NCBI GenBank assembly: GCA_018714695.1
Contig: DVNB01000075.1
Location: forward strand, 1-36,792
Length of the DNA: 36,792 bases
Source of the DNA: Candidatus Ornithomonoglobus merdipullorum
GTDB taxonomy: Bacteria; Bacillota; Clostridia; UBA1381
Direction of reading: 5' to 3'
Position 1 is the first letter of the stretch. Every line of letters begins with the position of its first letter. Under the pieces are notes generated by a model. It saw nothing but the letters and a program-made list of their open reading frames with translations, made no database searches and was not told the DNA's origin. The position numbers and the translations under genes are program-made. Below are positions 14,210 to 23,526 of the stretch, one piece after another.

Positions 14210-14254
14210 ATTACTCGTAAAACAGCGGTTGTCCGCTGCATAATTTTCAAAGGC

Positions 14255-14500
14255 ATTGACGAAGACAGTAGCTCCGCGCAAAAGCGCAAAGCGAGCCGGT
14301 GACGGTGTGAGACCGGCGGCAAGTAGCGCGGATCGAATATCACTTCTGAGCCGCGAGGCTGAACGCGTATGCCATTAAGCCGAGCCGGGATCTCCGCCGT
14401 TACGGGAGCGCATATGAAGGTATGCTGATTTAACGAGTGGTATAAACAGAGGATATAAGCCCCTGTCTTGTTGATCAAGGCGGGGGCTTTTCGGTTTTTC
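14255..14500 (+). promoter_or_regulatory. T-box riboswitch (isoleucine), ileS leader
   Basis: The leader has the T-box order: GACGAAGACAGTAG at the stem I base, an apical GCCGGTGA...GAGACCGGC segment, and a specifier loop GAATATCACTTC in which ATC (14339-14341) is an isoleucine codon. A stem III region with CCGTTA follows. The T-box AACGAG-TGGTATA (14432-14444) exposes TGGT, complementary to ACCA of tRNA-Ile. The antiterminator is visible: AACGAG (14432-14437) pairs with CTTGTT (14467-14472) and ACAG (14446-14449) with CTGT (14463-14466), leaving the TGGT bulge. It excludes the terminator at 14457-14489. Uncharged tRNA-Ile should therefore raise ileS expression. Confidence 0.92.
14457..14500 (+). 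terminator. Regulated terminator of the ileS T-box
   Basis: A 14-bp stem (AAGCCCCTGTCTTG with CAAGGCGGGGGCTT, two G-U pairs) and a 5-nt loop, followed by TTTTCGGTTTTTC. Its 5' arm overlaps the antiterminator pairing. Confidence 0.88.
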
Positions 14501-14586
14501 GGCAGCCTTACGGGCGTCACACTGCCCAAAGACCGCGGGTCCACCGCGATCGCTTAATCTATATCAATAAAGAGGAGAGAACGAAA

Positions 14587-17500
14587 ATGAGTACGTACAG
14601 CAAGGTCGATACCAATCTCAATTTCGTTGACCGCGAAAAGAAGATCGAACAGTTCTGGAAGGACCATCAAATATTCCAAAAGAGCATCGATACCCGCGGC
14701 GACGGCAAAGTCTACACATTTTATGACGGACCTCCTACGGCTAACGGAAAGCCGCATATAGGTCACGTTCTTACACGAGTTATAAAGGACATGATCCCGC
14801 GTTACCGCACAATGAAAGGCTACAAGGTAACAAGAAAAGCAGGCTGGGACACACACGGACTTCCCGTCGAGCTTGAAGTGGAGAAAAAACTCGGCATAAA
14901 CGGTAAGGAACAGATAGAAGGCTACGGGATCGAACCGTTTATAAAGGAATGTAAGGAAAGTGTATGGAAATACAAGGGCATGTGGGAGGACTTCTCCTCT
15001 ACGGTCGGTTTCTGGGCTGACATGGATGATCCTTACGTGACCTACGACAACAACTATATAGAATCAGAGTGGTGGGCACTCAAAAAGATATGGGAAAAGG
15101 GGCTCCTGTACAAGGGACATAAGATAGTTCCATACTGCCCGCGATGCGGCACACCGCTTTCGTCACACGAGGTAGCACAGGGATATAAGGATGTAAAGGA
15201 ACGCTCCGCAACAGCAAAATTTGCCGTAAAGGGCGAGGTGAACACATATTTTCTAGCATGGACGACAACACCCTGGACGCTTCCTTCAAACGTTGCGCTC
15301 TGTGTGAATCCTGATGAAACATACGTTAAAATAAAAGCGGGAGATGAGTATTTCATACTTGCAAAGGCGCTCGTTGAGAGCAACTTCCCCGAAACAGAGA
15401 CAGAGATCATCGAAGAATACACCGGAAAGGACCTTGAATATAAGGAATACGTTGGTCTCTTCCCGCAGGAGGACCTGCCGAAAAAGGGCTATTATGTTAC
15501 ATGTGACAACTACGTAACACTCACAGACGGTACCGGTATCGTCCATATCGCGCCGGCATTCGGTGAGGACGACTCAAAGGTCGGAAGGAATTACGATCTG
15601 CCATTCCTGCAGCTCGTTGACGGCAAGGGCTGTCTCACAAAGGACACGAAATGGGAAGGTGTTTTCTGCAAGGATGCCGACAAGCTGATTTTGAAGGATC
15701 TCGAGGAGCGCGGACTTCTCTTTAACGCTCCGAAGTTCGAGCACAGCTATCCGTTCTGCTGGAGATGCGACACGCCGCTTATCTACTATGCGCGCGACAC
15801 ATGGTTCATAAAGATGACTGCGGTAAAGGACGATCTTATAAGAAACAACAAGACAATAAACTGGATCCCCAAGACCATAGGCGAGGGACGCTTCGGCTCA
15901 TGGCTCGAAAACGTTCAGGACTGGGGCATCAGCCGTAACCGTTACTGGGGAACACCCTTGAACGTTTGGGAATGTTCATGCGGCAAGAGACACGTTGTAG
16001 GCTCTATAGCGGAGCTTAAGGAAATGTCGGACAACTGCCCGGACGATATAGAGCTGCACCGCCCGTTCGTGGATGAAGTGACGATAAAATGTCCGGACTG
16101 CGGCGGCGAGATGCACAGAGTTCCGGAAGTCATAGACTGCTGGTTCGACTCGGGCGCTATGCCGTTTGCTCAATGGCACTATCCGTTTGAAAACGAGAAG
16201 ACATTCGAGGAAAACTTCCCCGCAGATTTCATAAGCGAGGCTGTCGATCAGACTAGAGGCTGGTTCTACTCACTGCTTGCGGAATCGACGATACTCTTCA
16301 ACAAAGCCCCGTATAAGAATGTTATAGTTCTCGGTCTTGTACAGGACGAAAACGGGCAGAAGATGTCAAAATCAAAGGGCAACGCAGTAGACCCGTTCGA
16401 AGCGCTCAAAAAGCACGGAGCAGACGCTATAAGATGGTACTTCTATTCCAACTCCGCGCCGTGGCTGCCGAACCGCTTCCACGACAAGGCAGTAACAGAG
16501 GGGCAGCGCAAGTTCATGGGAACACTCTGGAACACATACGCATTCTTCGTGCTCTACGCAAACATCGACAGCTTTGACGCAACAAAGTACAAGCTTGAAT
16601 ATGACAAGCTTTCGGTAATGGACAAATGGCTGCTCTCAAGGATCAACTCAGTTGTGAAGCAGGTGGACGAAAATCTTGCAAACTACAAGATAACAGAAAC
16701 GACAAAGGTGCTTGACAAGTTCGTTGACGACATGTCGAACTGGTATGTGCGTCTTTCGCGCCAGAGATTCTGGGTAAAGGACATGACTCAGGACAAGATA
16801 AACGCGTATATGACACTTTATACCGCGCTTGTAACGCTCGCAAAGGCGGCAGCGCCGATGATACCGTTCATGACCGAGGATATATACCAGAACCTCGTCC
16901 GCTCGATAGACAAGGACGCTCCCGAAAGCATACACCTCTGCGGCTTCCCGGAAGTCCATGAGGAGTATATCGACAAAGAGCTTGAGACTGCTATGGGAGA
17001 AGTTCTCGATATAGTTGTGCTCGGCAGAGCGTGCAGAAACGCTTCCGGCATGAAGAGCCGTCAGCCTCTTTCGGCGATATATGTAAAGGGCGAGAATGAG
17101 CTTGAGGACTATTATAAAGACATTATAAAGACAGAGCTCAACGTAAAGGACGTGGAATTTGTCGATGATGTGTCAAAGTTCGCATCATACAGCTTCAAGC
17201 CGCAGCTCAGGACTCTCGGCAGACGCTTCGGCAAGAATATAAACGAAGTTCGCGAAAAGCTTGCAAATATAGACGGCGCAGCCGCAATGGCAGACATAAA
17301 CTCAAAAGGGTATATAGAGCTTGAGATCGCGGGAGTCACAGAGCAGATAGCCGAGGAAGATCTTCTCATAGAGGCAGCCAAGTCAGACGAATACGTAACA
17401 GATCAGGAAGGTTCCGTAACGGTCGTGCTCTGTATAAAGCTTAACGACGAGCTTATCGAGGAGGGCTTCGTGAGAGAGCTAGTATCAAAGCTTCAGACGA

Positions 17501-17709
17501 TGAGAAAAGATTCCGGTTTTGAGGTAATGGATCACATAAAGGTATACGAATCGGGCAACGACAGGATCCGAGGCATACTTGAGCGCAACGGTGATTATAT
17601 AAAGACCCAGGTGCTCGCCGACGAGATCGTATTCGATGCCGCATGCGGCAGCTCAAAGGAATGGAACATCAACGGCGAAAACGTATCGTTGGGCGTGGAG
17701 AAAGTATAA
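14587..17709 (+). CDS. ileS: Isoleucyl-tRNA synthetase, IleS2 (eukaryote-like) type
   Basis: The 1040-aa class I synthetase has HIGH at 57-60 within GPPTANGKPHIGHV and KMSKS at 592-596. The N-terminus (FYDGPPTANGKPHIGH, RKAGWDTHGLPVE) and length mark it as IleRS2, the type found in eukaryotes and some bacteria. It is generally less sensitive to mupirocin than IleRS1. The signature is the canonical HxGH, not the swapped GxHH reported in hyper-resistant members. The CP1 editing domain (about 190-400) has the AWTTTPWTLPSN threonine-rich strand. ATG at 14587 follows AGGAG. No second ileS is in the window, so whether this is the housekeeping copy cannot be told, though T-box control suggests it is. 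Confidence 0.97.
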   Translation: MSTYSKVDTNLNFVDREKKIEQFWKDHQIFQKSIDTRGDGKVYTFYDGPPTANGKPHIGHVLTRVIKDMIPRYRTMKGYKVTRKAGWDTHGLPVELEVEKKLGINGKEQIEGYGIEPFIKECKESVWKYKGMWEDFSSTVGFWADMDDPYVTYDNNYIESEWWALKKIWEKGLLYKGHKIVPYCPRCGTPLSSHEVAQGYKDVKERSATAKFAVKGEVNTYFLAWTTTPWTLPSNVALCVNPDETYVKIKAGDEYFILAKALVESNFPETETEIIEEYTGKDLEYKEYVGLFPQEDLPKKGYYVTCDNYVTLTDGTGIVHIAPAFGEDDSKVGRNYDLPFLQLVDGKGCLTKDTKWEGVFCKDADKLILKDLEERGLLFNAPKFEHSYPFCWRCDTPLIYYARDTWFIKMTAVKDDLIRNNKTINWIPKTIGEGRFGSWLENVQDWGISRNRYWGTPLNVWECSCGKRHVVGSIAELKEMSDNCPDDIELHRPFVDEVTIKCPDCGGEMHRVPEVIDCWFDSGAMPFAQWHYPFENEKTFEENFPADFISEAVDQTRGWFYSLLAESTILFNKAPYKNVIVLGLVQDENGQKMSKSKGNAVDPFEALKKHGADAIRWYFYSNSAPWLPNRFHDKAVTEGQRKFMGTLWNTYAFFVLYANIDSFDATKYKLEYDKLSVMDKWLLSRINSVVKQVDENLANYKITETTKVLDKFVDDMSNWYVRLSRQRFWVKDMTQDKINAYMTLYTALVTLAKAAAPMIPFMTEDIYQNLVRSIDKDAPESIHLCGFPEVHEEYIDKELETAMGEVLDIVVLGRACRNASGMKSRQPLSAIYVKGENELEDYYKDIIKTELNVKDVEFVDDVSKFASYSFKPQLRTLGRRFGKNINEVREKLANIDGAAAMADINSKGYIELEIAGVTEQIAEEDLLIEAAKSDEYVTDQEGSVTVVLCIKLNDELIEEGFVRELVSKLQTMRKDSGFEVMDHIKVYESGNDRIRGILERNGDYIKTQVLADEIVFDAACGSSKEWNINGENVSLGVEKV

Positions 17710-17726
17710 TCTCTCAATATTGCTAA

Positions 17727-17744
17727 AAAATAAACGATTATTTT
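17727..17744 (+). terminator. Weak AT-rich hairpin after ileS
   Basis: AAAATAA-ACGA-TTATTTT lies about 18 nt past the ileS stop. It is a 7-bp A/T stem, possibly a weak terminator. No better one is seen before the gap promoter. Confidence 0.3.
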
Positions 17745-17774
17745 GTGCATTATTTAGAATTTTACGAAAACCAC

Positions 17775-17803
17775 TTGTAAGTTTGGCGAATTTGAGGTAA
17801 AAT
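17775..17803 (+). promoter_or_regulatory. Promoter of gap
   Basis: TTGTAA (17775-17780), 17-bp spacer, TAAAAT (17798-17803). The start near 17810 places the leader hairpins at the very 5' end of the mRNA. Confidence 0.65.
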
Positions 17804-17814
17804 AGTATCAGATG

Positions 17815-17883
17815 GCAAAGTCCGCTCATAAGGCGGACTTTGCACCGCGCCGTGCACGGTGCGGCGCGCCGGTTTTTCCGGCG
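17815..17883 (+). ncRNA. Structured 5' leader of gap (three hairpins)
   Basis: Three stem-loops follow one another: an 11-bp stem GCAAAGTCCGC (17815-17825) with 17833-17843; a GC-rich stem around CCGTGCACGG (about 17842-17868); and CGCCGG-TTTTT-CCGGCG (about 17867-17883). An AT-rich stretch and AGGAGG follow. A 5' mRNA-stabilising leader for a highly expressed glycolytic gene is the simplest reading; a regulatory RNA is possible. Confidence 0.5.
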
Positions 17884-17926
17884 TACGATTCTGTAAAAAT
17901 ATATATATTTTTAGGAGGAAAACATA

Positions 17927-18943
17927 ATGGCAGTAAAAGTTGCTATCAACGGTTTCGGACGTATCGGACGTCTTGCGTTCAGACAGATGTTCGGCGCAGA
18001 GGGTTATGAAGTTGTTGCTATTAACGACCTCACAAGCCCGAAGATGCTCGCTCATCTTTTAAAGTATGACTCATCACAGGGTAAGTACGAGCATGCAGAC
18101 GAGGTTTCATCGACAGATGATTCGATCATCGTTTGCGGCAAGGAGATCAAGATCTATGCATTCCCGGATGCAAACAATTGCCCGTGGGGCGACCTTGATG
18201 TTGACGTTGTACTTGAGTGCTCAGGCTTCTACACATCAAAGGAGAAGGCTCAGGCTCACATCAACGCAGGCGCTAAGAAGGTAGTTATCTCGGCTCCGGC
18301 TGGAAACGACCTTCCGACAGTAGTTTACAATGTAAACCACACAACGCTTACGCCCGATGACAAGATCATCTCGGCTGCTTCATGTACAACAAACTGTCTG
18401 GCTCCGATGGCTGACGCGCTTAACAAGTACGCTCCCATCCAGTCAGGTATCATGTGCACGATCCACGCATATACAGGCGATCAGATGACTCTTGACGGTC
18501 CTCAGAGAAAGGGCGACCTCAGAAGATCAAGAGCAGCTGCTGTTAACATCGTTCCTAACTCGACAGGTGCTGCAAAGGCTATCGGTCTTGTTATTCCCGA
18601 GCTCAACGGTAAGCTCATCGGTTCAGCTCAGAGAGTTCCGACTCCGACAGGTTCAACAACTATCCTTACAGCTGTTGTTAAGGGCGACAATGTTACAAAG
18701 GAAGGCATCAATGCCGCTATGAAGGCTGCTGCTAACGAGTCATTCGGTTACAATGAGGACGAGATCGTTTCATCAGATATCGTTGGTATGAGATACGGTT
18801 CACTCTTCGATGCTACTCAGACAATGGTTATGGAGATCGGCGACGGTCTTTATGAGGTTCAGGTAGTTTCGTGGTACGACAACGAGAATTCATACACATC
18901 GCAGATGGTAAGAACGATCAAGTACTTCTCAGAGCTTGGCTAA
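17927..18943 (+). CDS. gap: Glyceraldehyde-3-phosphate dehydrogenase
   Basis: The 338-aa protein has the NAD-binding INGFGRIGR at the N-terminus, the catalytic [10 protein letters not shown] (C153), and SWYDNE-Y near the end. It oxidises glyceraldehyde-3-phosphate to 1,3-bisphosphoglycerate in glycolysis and the reverse in gluconeogenesis. Start ATG at 17927, 8 nt from AGGAGG. Codon use (many GCT, GTT, GGT, TCA) differs from neighbouring genes, as expected for a very highly expressed gene. It is alone in its transcript: the usual cggR, pgk and tpi neighbours are absent. Confidence 0.98.
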   Translation: MAVKVAINGFGRIGRLAFRQMFGAEGYEVVAINDLTSPKMLAHLLKYDSSQGKYEHADEVSSTDDSIIVCGKEIKIYAFPDANNCPWGDLDVDVVLECSGFYTSKEKAQAHINAGAKKVVISAPAGNDLPTVVYNVNHTTLTPDDKIISAASCTTNCLAPMADALNKYAPIQSGIMCTIHAYTGDQMTLDGPQRKGDLRRSRAAAVNIVPNSTGAAKAIGLVIPELNGKLIGSAQRVPTPTGSTTILTAVVKGDNVTKEGINAAMKAAANESFGYNEDEIVSSDIVGMRYGSLFDATQTMVMEIGDGLYEVQVVSWYDNENSYTSQMVRTIKYFSELG

Positions 18944-18963
18944 TTTTTAACAGAATCAAAATG

Positions 18964-18991
18964 ACGGACCGCTTAAGCGGTCCGTTTTTTT
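18964..18991 (+). terminator. Terminator of gap
   Basis: ACGGACCGC-TTAA-GCGGTCCGT, a perfect 9-bp stem followed by seven T. Confidence 0.92.
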
Positions 18992-19125
18992 GAATATATA
19001 ATACATGCACGATTTTTGAATGAGTGAATTTCTATGAACATAAAGCTGCAATACGCGCAAGGCACCCCTGGAAGTGGATCAGACTCGGACGTTTTTATAT
19101 TATGAAATGTGAGGTGCCATATTCG

Positions 19126-19488
19126 TTACATACGTACAAAATAGCCCACCAAATATAAATACAGCGAAACAACGCAGCACACGATCATTGCGCACCAATA
19201 CAATATTATTTTGATCTCCGACGCAGGCGACTTCTTTTGCTTAAGCTCTCCGACCAGCTCAAGCACATGCGTTGCTGCAAGAGCCAGATCCACCAATAAC
19301 AATACCATAACGATTAACGATGCGGCAATGTATATGTCGATCCTGTATTTTACCAGAACAACTGTAAAAATATAAAATGCATGCCTATAATACTCAGAAA
19401 GCGGGCCTGGCGGTAAGAATAAAACAGCAAAGCATCCCAGAAACAGAAAAAACATATGTAAGCACATCACTATGATTCTTTTTTTCAT
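19126..19488 (-). CDS. Uncharacterised membrane protein
   Basis: The 120-aa protein has three hydrophobic helices (about 5-25, 36-72 containing one long or two short helices, 94-118) and a short charged loop (VGELKQKKSP). It matches no family I recognise. Its ATG overlaps the stop of the preceding membrane/zinc-ribbon gene (ATGA), so the two are coupled and probably act together. Confidence 0.6.
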   Translation of the reverse strand: MKKRIIVMCLHMFFLFLGCFAVLFLPPGPLSEYYRHAFYIFTVVLVKYRIDIYIAASLIVMVLLLVDLALAATHVLELVGELKQKKSPASEIKIILYWCAMIVCCVVSLYLYLVGYFVRM

Positions 19489-20198
19489 GACACTCCCTCT
19501 TTATCATCCTCATCATATCTTCCCCACCTAAACAGCTCCTTAAATTCCTCATAACAAGCAGGGCATATCCAGTACGTGTATTTTGTATCGGTCGTACAAT
19601 ATCCCTCATGCCGTGTGCCGGGAAGATACGAAAGTTTTTCCGAGCAAAATATGCAGTGCTCATGATCTCCCATCTCACTCGTGTACAGAACGCGCTTCAC
19701 TTTTTTGCCGAACATGTAATCCAACTGTCCCATATTACGCCAATCATGTTCAAATTTTTTGTATTCTTCACTGTCCATGATCTTTTTCCATCGCCTGCTC
19801 TTCACGGCAGTGATCACAAGTGAAATGATCCCTCCCGCAATAAACGCGATGATCGATATCATATACAAAGAAACGATCCCAACGCCGTCGCCCGCAGACA
19901 GCTCGCCATGTATTATTCTTTCATAAACGAGATAGCTGCGCATAAGCTTATCTATTACGATCGTGAACACAATACAAACCACAGCAGAGCAGGCAAGTGT
20001 CGCCAAGCATCGGCTTGCCTTGTCAGCTGTTGCCGTGAGCACAACAATAGCGCACAGCAACACAGGCACTCCATAAAAGGCCACAGCTTCTATGTAATAA
20101 TTTCCATTCAAACCATTTAAACAGAGAATGATCCCTATCTCTGTAACTATATCAAACACAACAGCGCCGATAACACCTTTTAATACACACCTCATCAT
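19485..20198 (-). CDS. Uncharacterised membrane protein with C-terminal zinc-ribbon
   Basis: The 237-aa protein has four predicted membrane helices (about 7-28, 38-56, 66-84, 108-133). A charged cytoplasmic segment follows, then a zinc-ribbon-like module: CIFC (C182, C185) and CPAC (C212, C215), with H179/H181 and C201 between or near. Start: ATG at 20198, with a second ATG right after it; GGAGG lies 5-8 nt upstream. It has its own promoter. The family is not recognised. The zinc-ribbon suggests protein or nucleic acid contact on the cytoplasmic side. Confidence 0.65.
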   Translation of the reverse strand: MMRCVLKGVIGAVVFDIVTEIGIILCLNGLNGNYYIEAVAFYGVPVLLCAIVVLTATADKASRCLATLACSAVVCIVFTIVIDKLMRSYLVYERIIHGELSAGDGVGIVSLYMISIIAFIAGGIISLVITAVKSRRWKKIMDSEEYKKFEHDWRNMGQLDYMFGKKVKRVLYTSEMGDHEHCIFCSEKLSYLPGTRHEGYCTTDTKYTYWICPACYEEFKELFRWGRYDEDDKEGVS

Positions 20199-20247
20199 AT
20201 CGTCCTCCTATCGGTTTCAATCTCACTGAACAAATCCTTCTGTTACC

Positions 20248-20276
20248 ATTCTATCATGACAAATACGGAAAGTCAA
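20248..20276 (-). promoter_or_regulatory. Promoter of the membrane-protein pair
   Basis: Minus strand TTGACT (20276-20271), 17-bp spacer, TAGAAT (20253-20248) with extended TGA. Confidence 0.7.
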
Positions 20277-20336
20277 TGACCATATTGAATAATACTGCCT
20301 ACTTTCAGTGTGTATAAACTTCGCGATCATGAAATT

Positions 20337-20483
20337 ATGAAAGGTGTATTTGCATATAATACCAAGCCTGGCAATTGGAGTGAATACACTGAAATAGTAA
20401 ATTTTAATCCTGGATCGAAAATAACAATGGAAGAATGTGTCGTTGCTATAATGAGAATATATGATTTAACGGACAAATCATAA
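20337..20483 (+). CDS. Possible 48-codon ORF or gene remnant
   Basis: This ORF reads MKGVFAYNTKPGNWSEYTEI... to DLTDKS and has a natural-looking composition. It can be read in frame from GTG at 20310. No Shine-Dalgarno or promoter is evident and the family is unknown. It could be the tail of a decayed gene. The 63-codon frame on the other strand is less convincing. Confidence 0.2.
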   Translation: MKGVFAYNTKPGNWSEYTEIVNFNPGSKITMEECVVAIMRIYDLTDKS

Positions 20484-20502
20484 AAATGTAAAATATCGAA
20501 CC

Positions 20503-20547
20503 AATGGGGCTGCAGCAAAACTCAAAGGATTTTGCTGCAGCCCCATT
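20503..20547 (-). terminator. Terminator hairpin of eno
   Basis: A perfect 18-bp inverted repeat (AATGGGGCTGCAGCAAAA and its complement) with a 9-nt loop starts 6 nt past the eno stop. The minus-strand 3' side reads ATTGGTTCGATATTTT, so the U-tract is poor, but the stem is exceptionally long. Confidence 0.65.
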
Positions 20548-20552
20548 CCGTC

Positions 20553-21839
<1,287 letters not shown>

Positions 21840-21943
21840 TCATTATTTTCTTCGGAGATATCCGCATCTTTATTTTTAACATATCAGGCATTTTTATACT
21901 CCGAAACAAAGGTTACGCTCTGATTAAGTTTTACCTTCCTTTG

Positions 21944-21961
21944 GTTAGCTACATCTAACCA
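21944..21961 (-). promoter_or_regulatory. Dyad in the eno 5' leader
   Basis: GGTTAG-N6-CTAACC lies within the first 20 nt or so of the eno transcript. A second, looser complementarity (AAGGT at about 21930 with ACCTT at about 21910 on the minus strand) follows. It could be an operator just downstream of +1 or a 5' stabilising hairpin. No known riboswitch is recognised. Confidence 0.4.
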
Positions 21962-21970
21962 TCTGAGAAA

Positions 21971-21999
21971 ATTATATCATATAACCCTCACTCTGTCAA
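21971..21999 (-). promoter_or_regulatory. Promoter of eno
   Basis: Minus strand TTGACA (21999-21994), 17-bp spacer, TATAAT (21976-21971) with extended TGA; close to consensus. Confidence 0.88.
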
Positions 22000-22088
22000 G
22001 AGGAAAATCCGTAAACATATTTGCGCAAATCCGATTATGTTGAAAATTTTTCCTGTAATACGCCGTCACAAAACGAGCATAATAATAA

Positions 22089-22118
22089 TGCGCCGGGGAG
22101 CAGAGGCTCGGCGGCGCA
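22089..22118 (+). promoter_or_regulatory. Leader hairpin before the DUF1540 gene
   Basis: TGCGCCG pairs with CGGCGCA, with an inner GAGC/GCTC pairing. It ends about 33 nt before the DUF1540 start. No U-tract follows, so it is a structured leader rather than a terminator. Confidence 0.4.
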
Positions 22119-22150
22119 AATCCATTTCTATTGTTCGGGAGGAAACTCAA

Positions 22151-22321
22151 ATGAGCTGCAGTTGTAATCCAAATAAGAGCATAAAGTGCACAGTGACACA
22201 GTGCAAGAATCATTGCAAGGATGAAGATTATTGCTCTTTGTCAAGCATCATGGTAGGAACGCACGAATCCAATCCGACTATGATAGAGTGCACAGACTGT
22301 ACTTCGTTCCAGCTTAAGTAA
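22151..22321 (+). CDS. Small cysteine-rich DUF1540 protein
   Basis: The 56-aa protein has eight cysteines (3, 5, 13, 18, 22, 28, 47, 50) in the DUF1540 pattern IKCTVTQCKNHCKDEDYCSL...ECTDCTSF. It is probably a small metal-binding (zinc) protein; no function is established for the family. ATG at 22151 follows GGGAGG by 8 nt. A longer in-frame start upstream would read through the leader hairpin and is rejected. No clear promoter could be identified. Confidence 0.85.
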   Translation: MSCSCNPNKSIKCTVTQCKNHCKDEDYCSLSSIMVGTHESNPTMIECTDCTSFQLK

Positions 22322-22349
22322 TTAACGCAGAACGGACAGGAACGAATCA

Positions 22350-22369
22350 GGGCGGCATCGCAGCCGCCC
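22350..22369. terminator. GC-rich hairpin after the DUF1540 gene
   Basis: GGGCGGC-ATCGCA-GCCGCCC, a perfect 7-bp stem about 28 nt past the stop but without a following T-run. It may assist the longer terminator at 22377-22425. Confidence 0.4.
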
Positions 22370-22376
22370 ATACATA

Positions 22377-22425
22377 AAAAGCGACCGCGAAATACCACAG
22401 GCACTTCGTGATCGCTTTGTTTTTA
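22377..22425. terminator. Bidirectional terminator between DUF1540 gene and kdgK
   Basis: AAAGCGA pairs with TCGCTTT, continued after one mismatch by a 6-bp inner stem and a 13-nt loop. It is followed by TGTTTTT on the plus strand and preceded by AAAAA, which reads as a T-run on the minus strand. It serves the convergent DUF1540 and kdgA-kdgK units. Confidence 0.7.
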
Positions 22426-22427
22426 TC

Positions 22428-23459
22428 TTATCTCTGTACGCGGCCCGAACCGTCTCCGCCTGCGAGAGTTTCAACCTCTTCTCTTGTAACAAGGTTGAAA
22501 TCGCCGGGGATGGTATGCTTGAGTGCCGATGCTGCAACACCGAATTCAAGCGCTTCCTTGAAGTTCTTGCCGTCAACGAAACCGCAGATAGTTCCGCCTG
22601 CGAAGCTGTCTCCGCCGCCTACACGGTCAACGATCGGATGGATCCTGTACTCTCTTGAATGATAGAACTCATCATCAGCGCTTGAGTAGATGCATGCCGA
22701 CCAGCCGTTATCCGAAGCAGACTTTGAAACTCTGAGCGACGAGATAACATACTTGAAGCCGAACTTTGCAACCATCTGCTTGAATATGCTCTCATAACCC
22801 GCAAGATTGAGCTCACCGCTTGTAACGTCGGTATTTTCAGGCTTAAAGCCGAGAACCTTGTCAGCGTCCTCCTCGTTGCCTATGCAAACGTCAACATACT
22901 GCATAAGGTTTGACATTACCTTCTGCGCCTTCTCCGATGACCAAAGCTTCTTTCTGAAGTTAAGGTCGCACGAAACGGTAACACCGTGAGCCTTTGCCGC
23001 CTTACATGCAAGCTCTGTAAGCTCTGCAGCAGCGTCCGATACAGCCGGAGTTATACCCGTGAAGTGGAACCAGTCAGCGCCCTCAAAGATCTTGTCGAAA
23101 TCGAAGTCATCAGCAGTTGCAGTAGCAATCGACGAATTTGCACGGTCATATGTAACGTTTGACGGACGCATAGAAGCGCCGGTCTCAAGGAAGTATATAC
23201 CGAGCCTGTCGCCGCCTTTTGCGATGTTCTTTGTCTCTACGCCATATTTGCGAAGAGCCGCTATAGCACACTCACCAATCGGATTGGCAGGGACCTTTGT
23301 AACGAACTCTGCCTCGTGACCATAGTTTGCGAGCGATACCGCAACATTGGCCTCTCCGCCGCCGTAGTTTATATCGAACTGCGTAGCCTGAATGTACTTC
23401 TGATTTCCGGGTGTGGACAGTCTGAGCATGATCTCACCCATAGTAACAACTTTTGCCAT
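22428..23459 (-). CDS. kdgK: 2-dehydro-3-deoxygluconokinase (PfkB family)
   Basis: The 343-aa PfkB-family kinase has GGGEANVAVSLANYG at the N-terminus, the NYGGG substrate loop and VGGGDSFAGG (catalytic base D284). It phosphorylates KDG to KDPG in uronate breakdown. ATG at 23459 is preceded by AAAGGGG (about 11 nt). It lies 67 nt downstream of kdgA, the next enzyme of the pathway, under the same promoter. Specificity for KDG is inferred from the neighbour and overall similarity to KdgK rather than other sugar kinases. Confidence 0.92.
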   Translation of the reverse strand: MAKVVTMGEIMLRLSTPGNQKYIQATQFDINYGGGEANVAVSLANYGHEAEFVTKVPANPIGECAIAALRKYGVETKNIAKGGDRLGIYFLETGASMRPSNVTYDRANSSIATATADDFDFDKIFEGADWFHFTGITPAVSDAAAELTELACKAAKAHGVTVSCDLNFRKKLWSSEKAQKVMSNLMQYVDVCIGNEEDADKVLGFKPENTDVTSGELNLAGYESIFKQMVAKFGFKYVISSLRVSKSASDNGWSACIYSSADDEFYHSREYRIHPIVDRVGGGDSFAGGTICGFVDGKNFKEALEFGVAASALKHTIPGDFNLVTREEVETLAGGDGSGRVQR

Positions 23460-23526
23460 AATGAATTAATATTCCCCTTTCGTTTTTGCGGGACGCTTTA
23501 CGGGCGCCGCCGCGCGTTAGATCTGA

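Noticed and set aside
14104-14544. Minus-strand 146-codon ORF in the ileS leader
   Set aside because: It covers the T-box and terminator; RNA structure explains the region.
19034-19105. 23-codon ORF after gap
   Set aside because: No ribosome site or promoter and no recognisable product.
21861-21976. Riboswitch in the eno leader
   Set aside because: Only simple dyads are visible; no match to a known riboswitch core.
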